Source: Bacteroidia bacterium (lineage in GTDB: Bacteria > Bacteroidota > Bacteroidia > Bacteroidales > Azobacteroidaceae). Taken from it: a stretch of 5,208 bases of DNA. A program made the translations under genes and the position numbers. Positions 5,024 through 5,208 of the stretch are shown in pieces (position 1 is the first letter of the stretch; every line of letters begins with the position of its first letter). Location of the stretch: positions 1 through 5,208 of the forward strand of contig BNTP01000166.1 of the NCBI GenBank assembly GCA_025996695.1, written 5' to 3'. Under the pieces are notes generated by a model, which saw only the letters and a program-made list of their open reading frames with translations, had not been told where the DNA came from and did no database searches.

Positions 5024-5040
5024 GTTTCTGTGTGGCGGCG

Positions 5041-5072
5041 TAAAGGTAGTTGTTTTTTTGCAATTATCCAAA
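5041..5072 (-). promoter_or_regulatory. Promoter of tRNA-Ser
   Basis: On the minus strand TTTG (5072-5069), a 20-base spacer and TACCTTTA (5048-5041) fit the Bacteroidetes consensus with one change at the last base. The start would lie near 5033-5037, leaving a 5' leader of about 10-14 bases on the tRNA precursor. The -33 element lies just past the stop codon of the upstream gene, so the tRNA can be expressed independently. Confidence 0.6.
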
Positions 5073-5078
5073 TAATTT

Positions 5079-5208
5079 TCAAGGCTCAAACTGCATTTTT
5101 TTGCGCAAAAACATATCGCCCAACAACAAAATCAATACGGAAAACCCGACTACCGCAATCATGGGAGAGATAGTAAACGTTATCTTAGGAAAGGAAAAAT
5201 TGAAAACC
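5079..5208 (-). CDS. C-terminal end of an unidentified membrane protein (partial)
   Basis: The minus-strand frame beginning at 5207 stays open for 42 codons to TGA (5081-5079); the start lies beyond the right edge. The piece begins VFNFSFPKITFTISP. It continues with a strongly hydrophobic segment (MIAVVGFSVLILLLG) and ends in a positively charged tail, DMFLRKKMQFEP. This looks like a final transmembrane helix with a short cytoplasmic tail under the positive-inside rule. I do not recognise the family. The open frame, the helix composition and the tidy spacing to the tRNA promoter support a real gene. Confidence 0.6.
   Translation of the reverse strand, partial: VFNFSFPKITFTISPMIAVVGFSVLILLLGDMFLRKKMQFEP

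Noticed and set aside
4898..5173. 91-codon plus-strand ORF (and a 65-codon one at 4846-5043) over the tRNA
   Set aside because: Both run antisense through the tRNA-Ser gene and its promoter; the peptide text (SNPRYSCPYTAFRVRPD) is just the translated complement of the tRNA.

Overview
The window reads as DNA from a member of the Bacteroidetes, most likely Bacteroidales, with one phage-derived stretch at its left end. Four promoters fit the Bacteroidetes housekeeping pattern (TTTG or TTG, 19-20 bases, then TAnnTTTG or a close variant). Shine-Dalgarno sites are absent in front of the genes, and the MeaB and type I asparaginase proteins look like Bacteroidales versions. I cannot name a genus from the sequence.

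Layout. Positions 1-1820 (+) hold the 3' part of a long, modular phage tail-fibre gene that runs in from the left. It has duplicated modules, a DHVHP motif and a C-terminal domain that looks like a C-type-lectin fold. Positions 1821-2477 contain no sizeable gene but are rich in signals: nested hairpins, a strong intrinsic terminator (1980-2010), two tandem promoters, a possible 32-residue basic peptide gene (2119-2217), and a second, much longer hairpin terminator (2236-2314) that repeats the arms of the first. This region is the likely boundary between phage and host DNA, or a small self-contained 'moron'-type cassette. Positions 2403-3575 (+) are meaB with its own promoter, followed by a heptamer tandem repeat and ansA (cytoplasmic L-asparaginase, 3650-4687, +). 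Positions 4688-4936 hold little beyond one short hairpin. On the minus strand are a tRNA-Ser(CGA) gene (4937-5023), its promoter, and the C-terminal end of a membrane protein gene that enters from the right.

How the parts relate. meaB and ansA are ordinary chromosomal metabolic genes in the same direction. They serve unrelated pathways (protection of B12-dependent methylmalonyl-CoA mutase; asparagine breakdown) and may share a transcript. The tRNA and the right-edge gene converge on ansA. The most unusual part is the 0.6-kb gene-poor segment between the tail fibre and meaB, where two related terminators enclose a promoter pair and a tiny ORF. No reverse transcriptase, integrase, CRISPR array or insertion sequence is visible.
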